From assembly GCA_964639765.1 (NCBI GenBank), contig CAZXEN010000004.1, forward strand, positions 26,158 to 90,157: a DNA stretch of 64,000 nucleotides, in the 5' to 3' direction. The translations under genes and the position numbers were made by a program. The DNA is from Scybalousia_A sp964639765 (lineage in GTDB: Bacteria; Bacteroidota; Bacteroidia; Bacteroidales; P3). The notes beneath the pieces are model-generated. The model ran no database searches and was not told where the DNA came from. It saw nothing but the letters and a program-made list of their open reading frames with translations. Below are positions 1 to 8,563 of this stretch, piece by piece (the first letter of the stretch is position 1; each line of letters begins with the position of its first letter).

Positions 1-226
1 TGAGAATGGAAAAATATGCTATTGCCCAAGAAGCGCAATTTCTTGAACATATTGCTATGTGGTCTCCTTCTTTTATGCCGCAATGTTCATAAAGTATGTG
101 TAATCGTGCTATCCTGCTTCCTACTTCAGAATATGTTACAGGTTCTTTCTTATAGTCGCTCAAAGCAGGTCTATCCCAATGGTTGATAATAGATTGCTCT
201 ATTGTAGCAATAAAACTTTGTTTCAT
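1..226 (-). CDS. AMP-dependent acyl-CoA synthetase/ligase, N-terminal fragment
   Basis: Seventy-five codons are visible before the gene runs off the left edge. The translation begins MKQSFIATIEQSIINHW and continues with TYSEVGSRIARL and GDHIAICSRNCASWAIAY. This is the N-terminal layout of adenylate-forming enzymes (long-chain acyl-CoA ligase type): the Tyr-Ser-Glu 'open the pocket' segment followed by 'GDHIAI..N...W'. The family activates carboxylates as acyl-AMP and transfers them to CoA. Substrate cannot be judged because the AMP-binding motifs lie outside the window. A CAAAAATA at 278-285 (TAnnTTTG on the minus strand) is a plausible promoter -7 box. The gene is divergent from the hydrogenase. 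Confidence 0.75.
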   Translation of the reverse strand, partial: MKQSFIATIEQSIINHWDRPALSDYKKEPVTYSEVGSRIARLHILYEHCGIKEGDHIAICSRNCASWAIAYFSIL

Positions 227-367
227 TTAATTTTTCTTGCTATTCACTAAACAGTGTTTCATTATTATTAAGGCTTGCAAAAATAGTAAAATATTTTAAT
301 CTATGGTATAATTTTATTTTATTTTTTGCGTTACTACTATTAAAAAAATAAAAACACAGCATAAAAA

Positions 368-1795
368 ATGGCAACATATAACAATGTAGTAGAGATTAGA
401 CGATATATACTTCAGAAGTTGGCAAAAATGATTTATGAAGGAAATGTTGAAGAGAAGATAGACCGTCTTCCTTTTGACATGTACGGAAAGAAAACTGAAC
501 ACACTCGTTGCTGTATTCACAAGGCAAGAGCAGAAGCCAAATACAAGACCATGGCTATTCTGGGATTCAACACAGATGATGAAGTTGATGAGTTTGACAA
601 CCTTTCCCATTATGTGGAGTTGGCAAAACAAAGGGAAAAAAGCACGGAAGTGATGCTTACTGTTGTAGATGAGGCATGTTCTTCCTGTGTAAAAAGTTCG
701 TATATTGTTACCAATCTGTGCCGTTCCTGTATAGCACATCCTTGCACATACGCCTGCAAAAAAGGAGCAATGATAAAACATGAGAATTCACAAGCACACA
801 TAGATACAGAAAAATGTATCAACTGCGGATTGTGTATGCAGGCTTGTCCTTATCATGCAATCATTTTCCAGCCTGTCCCTTGTGAAGAAGCGTGTCCTGT
901 AGGAGCAATAAGCAAAAGAGAGGACGGAGTGGAGCACATAGATCCAGAGAAATGTATATACTGCGGAAAATGTATGGTTGCCTGTCCTTTTGGAGCTATC
1001 TTTGAAAAAAGTTTTATGTTTGAAATAATCAACGCAATAAAACAGAAGAAAGAAGTGATAGCAATGGTTGCTCCGTCTTTGGGCGGTCAGTTCAACCAGC
1101 CATACGGCAAAGTCCTTACTGCAATAAAGAAGATAGGCTTCACTGATGTTGTGGAGGTGGCAAAGGGTGCCAACATGACAACAGAAAACGAAACACGTGA
1201 GTTTGAGGAACGAATGGAAAAAGGAGAAAAGTTTATGACTACTTCATGCTGTGCTGCATGGAGAGAGTTGTACAAAAAACATCTTCCGGAAATACAGCCA
1301 TACGTTTCAGATGCTCTTACTCCTATGGGTTATACTGCAAAATGGCTTAGAGAGACAAAGAAAGATGCTATCCTTGTGTTTGTTTCTCCTTGTGTAGGAA
1401 AAAGAAGCGAGTGTCATACCAATCCAGATGTCAATTATGTTCTTTCATACGAAGAGTTGGAAGCTTTGTTCAAGGCTGCTGAAATAGATATTGCTTCCTT
1501 GGAAGAGACAGTTCTGGACAATACCATTCTTGGACACGGAAGAGGTTTTGCAATGGTGGCAGGTGTTACAGCTTCTGTGAAAGCCACTGCCAAAAATCCT
1601 GAGATAATAAGCGACGTGGTGATAGACGGACTGACAAAACAAAACATCAGGGACCTTAAATTGTGGGCAAAGAAAGGCGAAGCACCAGGAAACTTTATTG
1701 AGGTTATGTCTTGTCCTGGAGGCTGTGTAAATGGTTGCGATACAATCAATATGCCAAAGCCTGCAGCACGCCAGATACTTCCTACAACAAAATAA
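368..1795 (+). CDS. Monomeric [FeFe] hydrogenase with ferredoxin-like Fe-S domains
   Basis: 475 residues. The N-terminal third carries a cysteine cluster at about residues 104-135 and two classical 4Fe-4S motifs, CINCGLCMQACP (about 151) and CIYCGKCMVACP (about 196). The C-terminal part has three H-cluster-type motifs: TTSCCAAW (about 290), SPCVGKRSE (about 340) and EVMSCPGGC (about 445), matching the P1, P2 and P3 signatures. The family oxidises H2 or reduces protons with ferredoxin, in the cytoplasm. The short monomeric layout and the motif variants (Ala for Pro after TSCC, no GGG after the P3 Cys pair) point to the group B-like enzymes of anaerobic Bacteroidota and Clostridia rather than the bifurcating HydABC. 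No maturases (HydEFG) lie in the window. The M16 peptidase follows after 36 bp. Hydrogenase assignment is strong, the subgroup is inference. Confidence 0.85.
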   Translation: MATYNNVVEIRRYILQKLAKMIYEGNVEEKIDRLPFDMYGKKTEHTRCCIHKARAEAKYKTMAILGFNTDDEVDEFDNLSHYVELAKQREKSTEVMLTVVDEACSSCVKSSYIVTNLCRSCIAHPCTYACKKGAMIKHENSQAHIDTEKCINCGLCMQACPYHAIIFQPVPCEEACPVGAISKREDGVEHIDPEKCIYCGKCMVACPFGAIFEKSFMFEIINAIKQKKEVIAMVAPSLGGQFNQPYGKVLTAIKKIGFTDVVEVAKGANMTTENETREFEERMEKGEKFMTTSCCAAWRELYKKHLPEIQPYVSDALTPMGYTAKWLRETKKDAILVFVSPCVGKRSECHTNPDVNYVLSYEELEALFKAAEIDIASLEETVLDNTILGHGRGFAMVAGVTASVKATAKNPEIISDVVIDGLTKQNIRDLKLWAKKGEAPGNFIEVMSCPGGCVNGCDTINMPKPAARQILPTTK

Positions 1796-1831
1796 AACAG
1801 GAAAAAAATTAATTAAAACATATAAACAAAC

Positions 1832-4747
1832 ATGAAAAAAACACTTATCAAAAGCTTTGCATTGGTAGTATTGGTTTTTGTGGCTTTTACTCTTAATGCA
1901 CAAAATTTCAAAAAGCAGACATATAAGAATGACCCTATGAATGTTATTCATTATACGCTTGACAATGGTTTGGAAGTCTTTCTTTCTGTCAATAAAGATG
2001 TTCCAAGAATACAAACCTACATAGCCGTAAGAGTAGGAAGCAAAAACGACCCTTCTGAAAGCACAGGTCTTTCTCATTATCTTGAGCACCTTATGTTCAA
2101 GGGAACAACTTCCTTCGGCACTCTCAACTGGCAAGAAGAACAAAAGTATATAAAAGAAATAGAACGTCTGTATGAAGTTTATAACCACACCACAGACCCT
2201 CAGAAGCGTACGGAGATTTATCATCAGATAGATTCTGTTTCCTATATAGCTTCAAAGTATGCTATTCCTAACGAATACGACAAGATGATGTCTTTGATAG
2301 GAGCACAGGGAACAAACGCTTTTACTTCCAATGATATGACTGTTTATCAGGAAGACATACCTTCCAATGAGCTTGAACGCTGGCTGAAAGTGGAAGGAGA
2401 CAGATTTGCAGACCCTGTATTCCGTCTGTTCCACACAGAGTTGGAAGCCGTTTATGAAGAGAAGAACATGGGAATGGCAAACGACGGAAGAAAAGTCTAT
2501 GAGGCTTTGAACCTTGCCCTTTATCCTAATCACCCGTACGGAACACAGACAACAATAGGAACAATAGAACACTTGAAGAACCCTTCTCTGGACAATATCA
2601 AGAAACACTTTGAGACATATTATGTTCCAAACAACTATTGCATTGCCATGAGTGGAGACTTTGATCCTGAAGAAACCATAAAACTTATCAACAAATACTT
2701 TGGCAAAATACCTGCAAAGAAAGTGCCTGAGTTCAAACCTATAAAAGAACCTGCCATAACAGAGGTAAAGAAAGTGGATGTGTGGGGCTTGGACGCAGAA
2801 AACATAAGAATAGGTTTCCGTATTGATGCTGGAAACGGAAGCAGGGAGGTTTTGCTTGCTTCTCTTATGGACAGAATACTTAGCAACGGCAGCTGTGGTC
2901 TGATAGACGAGAACATCAACCAGAAACAACTTACCATGTATGCAGGAAGCGGTGTAAGTGCCTTGAACGACTATTCTGCTTTCTTGCTTGTGGGTATGCC
3001 TAAGCAAGGACAGAGCCTTGACGAGGTAAAAGACCTTCTTTTAAAACAGATAGACATCTTCAAGTCAGGCAATTGGGACGAAAGCCTTCTTACAGCAGCC
3101 ATCAACAACCTTAAACTTGACGAGATGAAAGGTTTGGAAAGCAACGAGAACCGTGCTATGAGCATCATCAGTGCTTACCTTGCTCATCAGGATTGGCAGG
3201 ACGCTGTCAATGAGACAGAAGAGATGTCCAAGATAACCAAACAGGAACTTATAGACTTTGCAAAACGCATATTCAAAGACAACAACTATGTAGTAATCTA
3301 CAAACGACAGGGAGAACCAAAAGAGGTTACCAAGGTGGAAAAACCAGCCATTACTCCTGTTGTTATGAACAGAGACGTTGAGAGTCCTTTCCTTACAGAT
3401 GTCAAGAATATGAAAGTTAAGTCAATAGAGCCTGTCTTTGTTGATTACGAAAAAGATTTGCAAAAAGGCAAACTTAAGAAAGGTTCAGAAGTTCTTTACG
3501 TTGAAAACAAACAAAACGGAAGATTTCAGTTGAATTTCCGTTATGATTTTGGTCTTCGTTACAACAAAATGGCAGGTGTTTGCGATTATGCTACAGACTA
3601 TCTGGAAAGCACCAACCGTTCTCTTGCCCAGATAAAAAGAGAGATGTATGACATAGCATGCGACTACAATATCTCTATGGGAGGAAGCGAATACTGCACT
3701 GTTTCCCTTGAAGGTCTTACAGAAAATATGGAAAAGGCTTTGAATATTGTTGAAGACATACTTAACAATCCAAAGATTAGCGAAGAGGTGATAGAAAACG
3801 TAAAAATGGATATCTTCAAATCACGTACAAATGCCAAGGCTAACCAAAACCGTTGTTTCTCTCGTCTGGTATCATACGCCAACTATGGTGACGCAAGCAA
3901 AAGATACGTTCCTACTGATGAAGAAATCAATTCTCTAAGTGCAGGTATGGTTATTTCCATGCTTAAACAGATGACCGACCAGAAACAGACCATTCTTTTC
4001 TATGGCAGCAAGAAGATGAAAGATGTTATCAAACTTCTGGACAAATCCCACAAGGTGAATACAAAGAAATCCATGCTTATCAAACAGGCAGACTACGACT
4101 ATCAGCCTACAACAGAAAACAAGGTGTATTTTGTACACTACAATGCTAAACAGTCTCTTTGCAGACAACTTACAACCATAGACAACACCTATGACGAGTC
4201 CCTTACTCCAAAAGTGGATTTATACAATGAATATTTTGGAGGAAGCATGAACTCCATCGTATTTCAGGAAATAAGAGAGAAACGTTCTTTGGCTTATTCT
4301 GCTGCTGCTTACTTTGTTTCTCCAAGCGAGAAAGACAAGAAATACTTGAACTTCTCTCATATAGGAACACAAAACGACAAACTTATAGATGCTTTGGGTG
4401 CTTTCACAGACCTGTTTGAGAATATGCCTGTGTCTGAGCAGAACTTCAATATTTCAAAACAAAGTCTTTTAGCTTCCTATTGTACCAACCGTACAAGAAA
4501 GATGGGTATCATCTCTTCTTATCTTTACACACAGAAGATGGGCTTGCAAAACGGCTGGCAACAAAAAGAATACAATACCATAAAGTCTCTTACCCTTGAC
4601 GATGTATTGGATTTCAACAAAAAATATATCAAAGGCAAGAAACGTACTGTCGTTGTTCTTGGCAACGAAGAAGAAATAGACCTGGAAGGCTTGAAAGCAT
4701 TTGGCAATGTCCAGAAACTTGACCTTGAAACAATCTTCGGTTACTAA
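1832..4747 (+). CDS. M16 family (insulinase/pitrilysin-like) zinc peptidase, two-domain, secreted
   Basis: 971 residues. It starts with a signal peptide (MKKTLIKSFALVVLVFVAFT, cleavage near NAQ), so it is exported to the periplasm or envelope. The inverted zinc motif HxxEH is seen as HYLEH at residues 82-86 in the context GLSHYLEHLMFKG, and the downstream acidic ligand segment ELEAVYEEKNMG follows. The second half has a second M16-type lobe (EIREKRSLAYSAAAYF) without the zinc motif, as usual in fused M16 proteins. These enzymes degrade peptides in a clamshell chamber. The gene may be co-transcribed with the hydrogenase upstream and ends at a clear terminator. Confidence 0.93.
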   Translation: MKKTLIKSFALVVLVFVAFTLNAQNFKKQTYKNDPMNVIHYTLDNGLEVFLSVNKDVPRIQTYIAVRVGSKNDPSESTGLSHYLEHLMFKGTTSFGTLNWQEEQKYIKEIERLYEVYNHTTDPQKRTEIYHQIDSVSYIASKYAIPNEYDKMMSLIGAQGTNAFTSNDMTVYQEDIPSNELERWLKVEGDRFADPVFRLFHTELEAVYEEKNMGMANDGRKVYEALNLALYPNHPYGTQTTIGTIEHLKNPSLDNIKKHFETYYVPNNYCIAMSGDFDPEETIKLINKYFGKIPAKKVPEFKPIKEPAITEVKKVDVWGLDAENIRIGFRIDAGNGSREVLLASLMDRILSNGSCGLIDENINQKQLTMYAGSGVSALNDYSAFLLVGMPKQGQSLDEVKDLLLKQIDIFKSGNWDESLLTAAINNLKLDEMKGLESNENRAMSIISAYLAHQDWQDAVNETEEMSKITKQELIDFAKRIFKDNNYVVIYKRQGEPKEVTKVEKPAITPVVMNRDVESPFLTDVKNMKVKSIEPVFVDYEKDLQKGKLKKGSEVLYVENKQNGRFQLNFRYDFGLRYNKMAGVCDYATDYLESTNRSLAQIKREMYDIACDYNISMGGSEYCTVSLEGLTENMEKALNIVEDILNNPKISEEVIENVKMDIFKSRTNAKANQNRCFSRLVSYANYGDASKRYVPTDEEINSLSAGMVISMLKQMTDQKQTILFYGSKKMKDVIKLLDKSHKVNTKKSMLIKQADYDYQPTTENKVYFVHYNAKQSLCRQLTTIDNTYDESLTPKVDLYNEYFGGSMNSIVFQEIREKRSLAYSAAAYFVSPSEKDKKYLNFSHIGTQNDKLIDALGAFTDLFENMPVSEQNFNISKQSLLASYCTNRTRKMGIISSYLYTQKMGLQNGWQQKEYNTIKSLTLDDVLDFNKKYIKGKKRTVVVLGNEEEIDLEGLKAFGNVQKLDLETIFGY

Positions 4748-4770
4748 GAATCACATATATATAACCAAAA

Positions 4771-4808
4771 GGGCGGTATTTCCAAAATACCACCCTTTCT
4801 TTTTTTTA
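4771..4808 (+). terminator. Rho-independent terminator after the M16 peptidase gene
   Basis: GGGCGGTATT (4771-4780) pairs with AATACCACCC (4786-4795) with one C/A mismatch around a 5-base loop. It is followed by TTTCTTTTTTTT. It closes the hydrogenase-M16 unit and marks the boundary to the accessory island. Confidence 0.85.
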
Positions 4809-4898
4809 TACTCTCAAAAAACTATACCTTAAAAAATCTGAGTTTTAAGTTTAGTTATTTACTCTATGCTGCTTATTTTTCATATCTTTATCATAAAA

Positions 4899-5510
4899 AT
4901 GGTTTACGGTTACATCAGAGTAAGTAGCGACAAGCAGACGGTTGAGAACCAACGCTTCGAAATCAACAAGTTCTGTGAGAAGCAGAACATCGTCATCAAT
5001 GACTGGATAGAGGAAACCATCAGTGGCACACGGAACTACACCAAGCGGCAACTTGGCAGCCTGCTGAAGAAAATCAACAAGGATGACATCATCATCTGCA
5101 GCGAGTTGTCGCGATTAGGAAGGAACCTCTTTATGATTATGGAGATACTGAACATCTGCATGACCAAAGAGTGCCGTGTCTGGACTATCAAGGACAACTA
5201 CCGCCTTGGCGATGACATTCAAAGCAAAGTCCTTGCCTTTGCATTCGGCCTGTCCGCAGAGATTGAGCGCAACCTTATCAGCCAGCGAACCAAAGAGGCT
5301 TTAGCAAGGAAGAAGGCGGAAGGAGTTGTTCTTGGTCGCCCCAAAGGGAAGAAAAGCAGTCCCGATAAGTACAAGTTGTCTGGAAAAGAAGTCCTTATCA
5401 AAGAGCTTCTGAAGAACGGAACTTCCAAGAGGAAAATAGCAAAGATATGCAAGTGTGATAGGAATACGCTTGATAGATTTATTGTTTTGAAAGGATTGGC
5501 AGATAACTAA
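4899..5510 (+). CDS. Serine site-specific recombinase (resolvase/invertase family)
   Basis: 203 residues from the ATG at 4899. That start gives the canonical MVYGYIRVSSDKQT, with the catalytic serine at position 9 in the RVS motif, whereas the upstream in-frame ATG at 4866 would add 11 residues not typical of the family. Further family features are SRLGRN (catalytic arginine segment), the E-helix region GLSAEIERNLISQRTKEAL, a GRPKGK linker and a C-terminal helix-turn-helix (SKRKIAKICKCDRNTLDR). These enzymes invert or resolve DNA between short sites. The codon use is richer in G/C third positions (ctg, aag, atc, gac) than the flanking core genes, which suggests transfer. It stands at the left end of the defence island and is likely a mobility or rearrangement gene; its sites were not recognised. 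Confidence 0.92.
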   Translation: MVYGYIRVSSDKQTVENQRFEINKFCEKQNIVINDWIEETISGTRNYTKRQLGSLLKKINKDDIIICSELSRLGRNLFMIMEILNICMTKECRVWTIKDNYRLGDDIQSKVLAFAFGLSAEIERNLISQRTKEALARKKAEGVVLGRPKGKKSSPDKYKLSGKEVLIKELLKNGTSKRKIAKICKCDRNTLDRFIVLKGLADN

Positions 5511-5512
5511 TG

Positions 5513-5538
5513 AGCGATTTGGCATTTGCCCAATCGCT
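5513..5538. repeat. Hairpin immediately after the recombinase stop codon
   Basis: AGCGATTTGGC (5513-5523) and GCCCAATCGCT (5528-5538) form an 11-bp stem with one mismatch and a 4-base loop, two bases after the TAA. No U-run follows, so this is not a standard terminator. It could be an mRNA-end hairpin or a recombinase-related site; neither is shown. Confidence 0.55.
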
Positions 5539-5623
5539 TCACGTTCGGTCATCTGTAAACAAGTTTGCAATGGCTCTCACTTAACCAGCGAATTTTACAC
5601 ACTTTTTTGTAACAATAAAAAAA

Positions 5624-5656
5624 AAACGAGTGCTGAAAACTATCCAGCACCCGTTT
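5624..5656 (-). terminator. Strong hairpin with A-run on its left side
   Basis: AAACGAGTGCTG (5624-5635) pairs with CAGCACCCGTTT (5645-5656), 11 of 12 positions, loop of 9. The 10-base A-run at 5617-5626 becomes a U-run only if read on the minus strand, so the structure looks like a minus-strand terminator although no minus-strand gene lies next to it. It may be a relic of a lost gene, or act as a weak bidirectional terminator. Confidence 0.5.
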
Positions 5657-6104
5657 GATTTTGATGATTTATAGTGTTTTATTTCACCTCTTCTAATATA
5701 ATCGGTACTGGTTATCAGGATTTTCCAATTTTGTGGTACAATAATGGAACAAAAACAAGGCTTTTACTCCATTTTTTACCGGTTAGCTCTTATCTGAAAA
5801 TAGTGTCTGGCCACCGGGTTGTCTGGTTGCGTCACCCCGAAAAATACCGACAAGTTCCCGAGTGTCGATGTGGTTCGACAGGTTGCATCGGGGTTCAACC
5901 GGTTGCATCAGTGTGCATAGGTGGGGAGGATGGAGGAATCAGTGAGGGCTTCGGAGATAATGGTGGAGATGGAGGTGTTGGCGAAGTCGGGGTTGGAAGT
6001 ACGACACTGCTATAAAATGAAAAAAAATCATTAAAACATCGAATGCTGCACAATAATTCTAATATATCTACGTTTATTTTGTTGTTTCATATATAGATAA
6101 AGAT
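5657..6104. other. Non-coding stretch with a GC-rich core (about 5790-6012)
   Basis: No convincing gene was found. Between about 5790 and 6012 the sequence is much richer in G/C than its surroundings and contains short direct copies of GGTTGCATC (around 5881 and 5901) and many GGTGG/GGAGG runs. An open frame of 113 codons crosses it but gives a low-complexity Gly/Glu/Val product without recognisable motifs. The last 90 bases are AT-rich and presumably carry the promoter of the XRE gene. Confidence 0.4.
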
Positions 6105-6326
6105 ATGACAGAAAATAAAGACCTAAACCGGTTAAAGGTTATTCTGGCGGAAAAAAAGAAAACAAATCTTTGGCTTTCCAAAGAATTGGGATGTGCTCCT
6201 ACAACTGTTTCAAAATGGTGTACAAATACATCACAACCACCGTTGGAAATGCTGATGAAGATATCCAAACTCCTTAATGTAGAACTCTCCGAATTGGTGA
6301 GATTTGAAGAATTGGAGAATAACTAA
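6105..6326 (+). CDS. XRE-family helix-turn-helix regulator of the restriction-modification operon
   Basis: 73 residues, essentially one HTH_3 domain: LKVILAEKKKTNLWLSKELG, then APTTVSKWCTNTSQPPLEML, then a C-terminal ISKLLNVELSELV. This is the size and layout of controller (C) proteins of type II restriction-modification systems and of small Cro/CI repressors. It is the first gene of a tightly packed same-strand run (methyltransferase ATG 22 bp after its stop). Regulation of the methyltransferase and nuclease genes is the obvious inferred job. The operator was not identified. Confidence 0.85.
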   Translation: MTENKDLNRLKVILAEKKKTNLWLSKELGCAPTTVSKWCTNTSQPPLEMLMKISKLLNVELSELVRFEELENN

Positions 6327-6348
6327 GTCTTTTGTAAAAAACCGAACA

Positions 6349-7548
6349 ATGCCTAAGAACATATATATAGAGACGGCAATTTTTAGTCCAATTATTGAAT
6401 CCCAGAGAACATCTTTCTTTGACTCATTAGGAACCAAAGTCAATAATGGGAAAATTAAACTATCATACTCTGACAAGAATTATAAATGTATGCCTTATTT
6501 AGATTCTGTTTTGGAGTCAAAAACACAGGGTTTGTCATTTTTCTCGGGAGGAGGTGGATTAGATATTGGTGCTCAGATGGCTGGAATAAAGGTCTTAACC
6601 AGTCTTGATTTTGAGAAAGATGCTGTTGCAACTCTTAAGGCAAACAAATTTTTTAATCATACCAGTCATCGTCTTGACGATATTAGAAATGTAAAGGCGA
6701 GCGATTTTAGTCAAATTTTGAAGAAGAACAATCCGGAGAAATTAGTATTGCTGGGAGGACCTCCGTGTCAACCATTCTCGAAAGCAGGATATTGGAAAAC
6801 TCTATCACAGAGATTGGGACCAGACGACCCTCGTAATATGATTGGTAGTTATCTGGGTATAATTGACGACATAAGACCAGACGGTTTTATTTTGGAAAAT
6901 GTCGAAAGCATCTTACACCCTCACAACATTCAGGCTGTTGAAGACCTTGCTAATGCTTTGGAACAAATGAACTATAACTATGTTCTAATTAAAGCTAACG
7001 CTTGTGATTATGGAGTTCCACAAAGGAGAAAAAGAGTATTCTTCATCGCTTCAAAAAAAGAAATACACGGCGTTCCAATTGAAACCAATTCCGAAATGGG
7101 AGAAAACGGGAAACCACCTTATGAACGAGTAATAGACTGGATAGGTCGATTTGATGTTCCAGAACTTGTCTCGGAAATAGATGGAACAGAAGGTCTCCAT
7201 CACGATGCACTCATCCAAGTCCCTCCTGGAAGTAATTATATTGCATTATCGGAAAAAAGAGGACATATTCCAGGTCTATTCAAATCTGGAACAAGATATT
7301 GGACATTTTTGTTGAAACTGCATCCATATCTTCCATCTTGGACAATTATTGCCCAACCCGGGCATTGGGAAGGTCCGTTTCATTGGAATAATAGAAGACT
7401 CCGAAATTGTGAATTGGCAGCAATACAAACCTTCCCTTTGGACTATAAATTTGTAGGTAGTCCACGTTCTGTTCATAAGCAAATTGGCAATGCAGTACCT
7501 TGCCTACTGGCCCAAAAAATGTGTTCATTCCTAAAAGAGATTGTATAA
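6349..7548 (+). CDS. DNA (cytosine-5) methyltransferase, first of a pair (M1 of LlaJI-like system)
   Basis: 399 residues from ATG 6349 (MPKNIYIETAIFSP). An in-frame ATG at 6304 would overlap the regulator and is less likely. m5C motifs are in order: motif I LSFFSGGGGLDIG, motif IV GGPPCQPFSKAG with nucleophile Cys140, motif VI LENVES, motif VIII QRRKRVFF, and IX/X HKQIGNAVPCLLA at the C-terminus. It transfers a methyl group from SAM to C5 of cytosine. The N-terminal extension of about 65 residues before motif I is unusual. It abuts the second methyltransferase with no gap. Both share the C-terminal block ending GPFHW-N/R-NR, so they are homologous. Paired m5C enzymes normally protect the two strands of an asymmetric site; the site here is unknown. 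Confidence 0.95.
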   Translation: MPKNIYIETAIFSPIIESQRTSFFDSLGTKVNNGKIKLSYSDKNYKCMPYLDSVLESKTQGLSFFSGGGGLDIGAQMAGIKVLTSLDFEKDAVATLKANKFFNHTSHRLDDIRNVKASDFSQILKKNNPEKLVLLGGPPCQPFSKAGYWKTLSQRLGPDDPRNMIGSYLGIIDDIRPDGFILENVESILHPHNIQAVEDLANALEQMNYNYVLIKANACDYGVPQRRKRVFFIASKKEIHGVPIETNSEMGENGKPPYERVIDWIGRFDVPELVSEIDGTEGLHHDALIQVPPGSNYIALSEKRGHIPGLFKSGTRYWTFLLKLHPYLPSWTIIAQPGHWEGPFHWNNRRLRNCELAAIQTFPLDYKFVGSPRSVHKQIGNAVPCLLAQKMCSFLKEIV

Positions 7549-8562
7549 ATGAAATATCGAGTTTTAAGTTTATTTTCTGGTTGTGGGGGTTTAGATTTAG
7601 GTTTTAAAAAAGCAGGGTTCCACACAGTGTTAGCAACAGATGTGTGGGATGTGGCTTGTAAAAGTCTGGAATTAAACAATGCAGCGGACAAAATAATCTG
7701 TGGTGATGTTAGAAATCTAGATTTCAAGAAATACAATGGGAAAGTTGATATGGTAATAGGAGGTCCTCCTTGCCCACCATATAGTCAAACTCGGCACTAT
7801 CTTGTTGATAAAGTTGGCGGATTTCAAGATGAAAAGGCAGGTTTTGCCGTTCCTGAATATTTTAGGGCAATCAAAGAGATAAAACCCAAAATGTTCCTTT
7901 TTGAAAATGTTGATGGTTTTACATTTAAGACATATAAGGAACCGATGGAGTTTGTGCAAGAGCAAGCACAAAAATTAAGATATAATATTACTTATAAGGT
8001 TGTAAATGCAGCAAATTATGGTGTCCCACAAACACGGAAAAGATTTATTTGTGTTGGAATAAAAAAAGAATTTGGTTCTTTTGTGTTTCCTTTAGAGACC
8101 CACTCTGATAATCCCCAAAAAGGAGTAAAACCTTGGGTTACCTGCAGAGAGGTATTATCAGATTTTGACACCATTTCAGAAGAAGAAAAATTGCAAAGAC
8201 CGGGTTCAAAGGACTACGAACTGTTGTTGCAGATACCCCCTGGTGATAATTATCTGTTTTTTACGGAGAAAAGGGGACATCCGAATCCGATTTTTAAGTG
8301 GAAATCAAGATATTGGACTTTCCTGTTGAAATTATCTCCTGATAGACCCTCTTGGACAATTCAGGCTAGTTTCTCAAATAACCAAGGTCCGTTTCATTGG
8401 CGTAATAGATTTCTCCGAATCGAAGAAATCAAGCGAATCCAGACATTTGACGATGATTACAAATTGTCCGGCGACTTTAAGGAGCAATGGAGGCAGGTTG
8501 GTAATGCTGTACCAGCTCAACTTGCGTATGTTTTTGCAAAGGAAATAAAAAAATACTTATAA
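7549..8562 (+). CDS. DNA (cytosine-5) methyltransferase, second of a pair (M2 of LlaJI-like system)
   Basis: 337 residues, starting directly after the stop of M1. Motif I is LSLFSGCGGLDLGF, motif IV is GGPPCPPYSQ with nucleophile Cys75, motif VI FENVDG, motif VIII PQTRKRF, and the C-terminal QVGNAVPAQLAYVFAKEI is motif X. The PPCPPYSQ form of motif IV departs from the usual PPCQ-x-F-S, although the catalytic Pro-Cys is kept. The target recognition region holds RYWTFLLKLSPDRPSWTI, near-identical to a block in M1. The next gene starts one base after the stop, so translation of the four genes is probably coupled. Confidence 0.95.
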   Translation: MKYRVLSLFSGCGGLDLGFKKAGFHTVLATDVWDVACKSLELNNAADKIICGDVRNLDFKKYNGKVDMVIGGPPCPPYSQTRHYLVDKVGGFQDEKAGFAVPEYFRAIKEIKPKMFLFENVDGFTFKTYKEPMEFVQEQAQKLRYNITYKVVNAANYGVPQTRKRFICVGIKKEFGSFVFPLETHSDNPQKGVKPWVTCREVLSDFDTISEEEKLQRPGSKDYELLLQIPPGDNYLFFTEKRGHPNPIFKWKSRYWTFLLKLSPDRPSWTIQASFSNNQGPFHWRNRFLRIEEIKRIQTFDDDYKLSGDFKEQWRQVGNAVPAQLAYVFAKEIKKYL

Positions 8563-8563
8563 T

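Noticed and set aside
1445..2224. 259-codon minus-strand frame across the hydrogenase and M16 genes
   Set aside because: It spans the intergenic gap opposite two clear genes, and its Cys/Phe/Tyr-rich translation is typical of antisense frames.
5674..6015. 113-codon open frame on the plus strand
   Set aside because: Low-complexity Gly/Glu/Val product with no motif; the openness follows from local G-rich composition.
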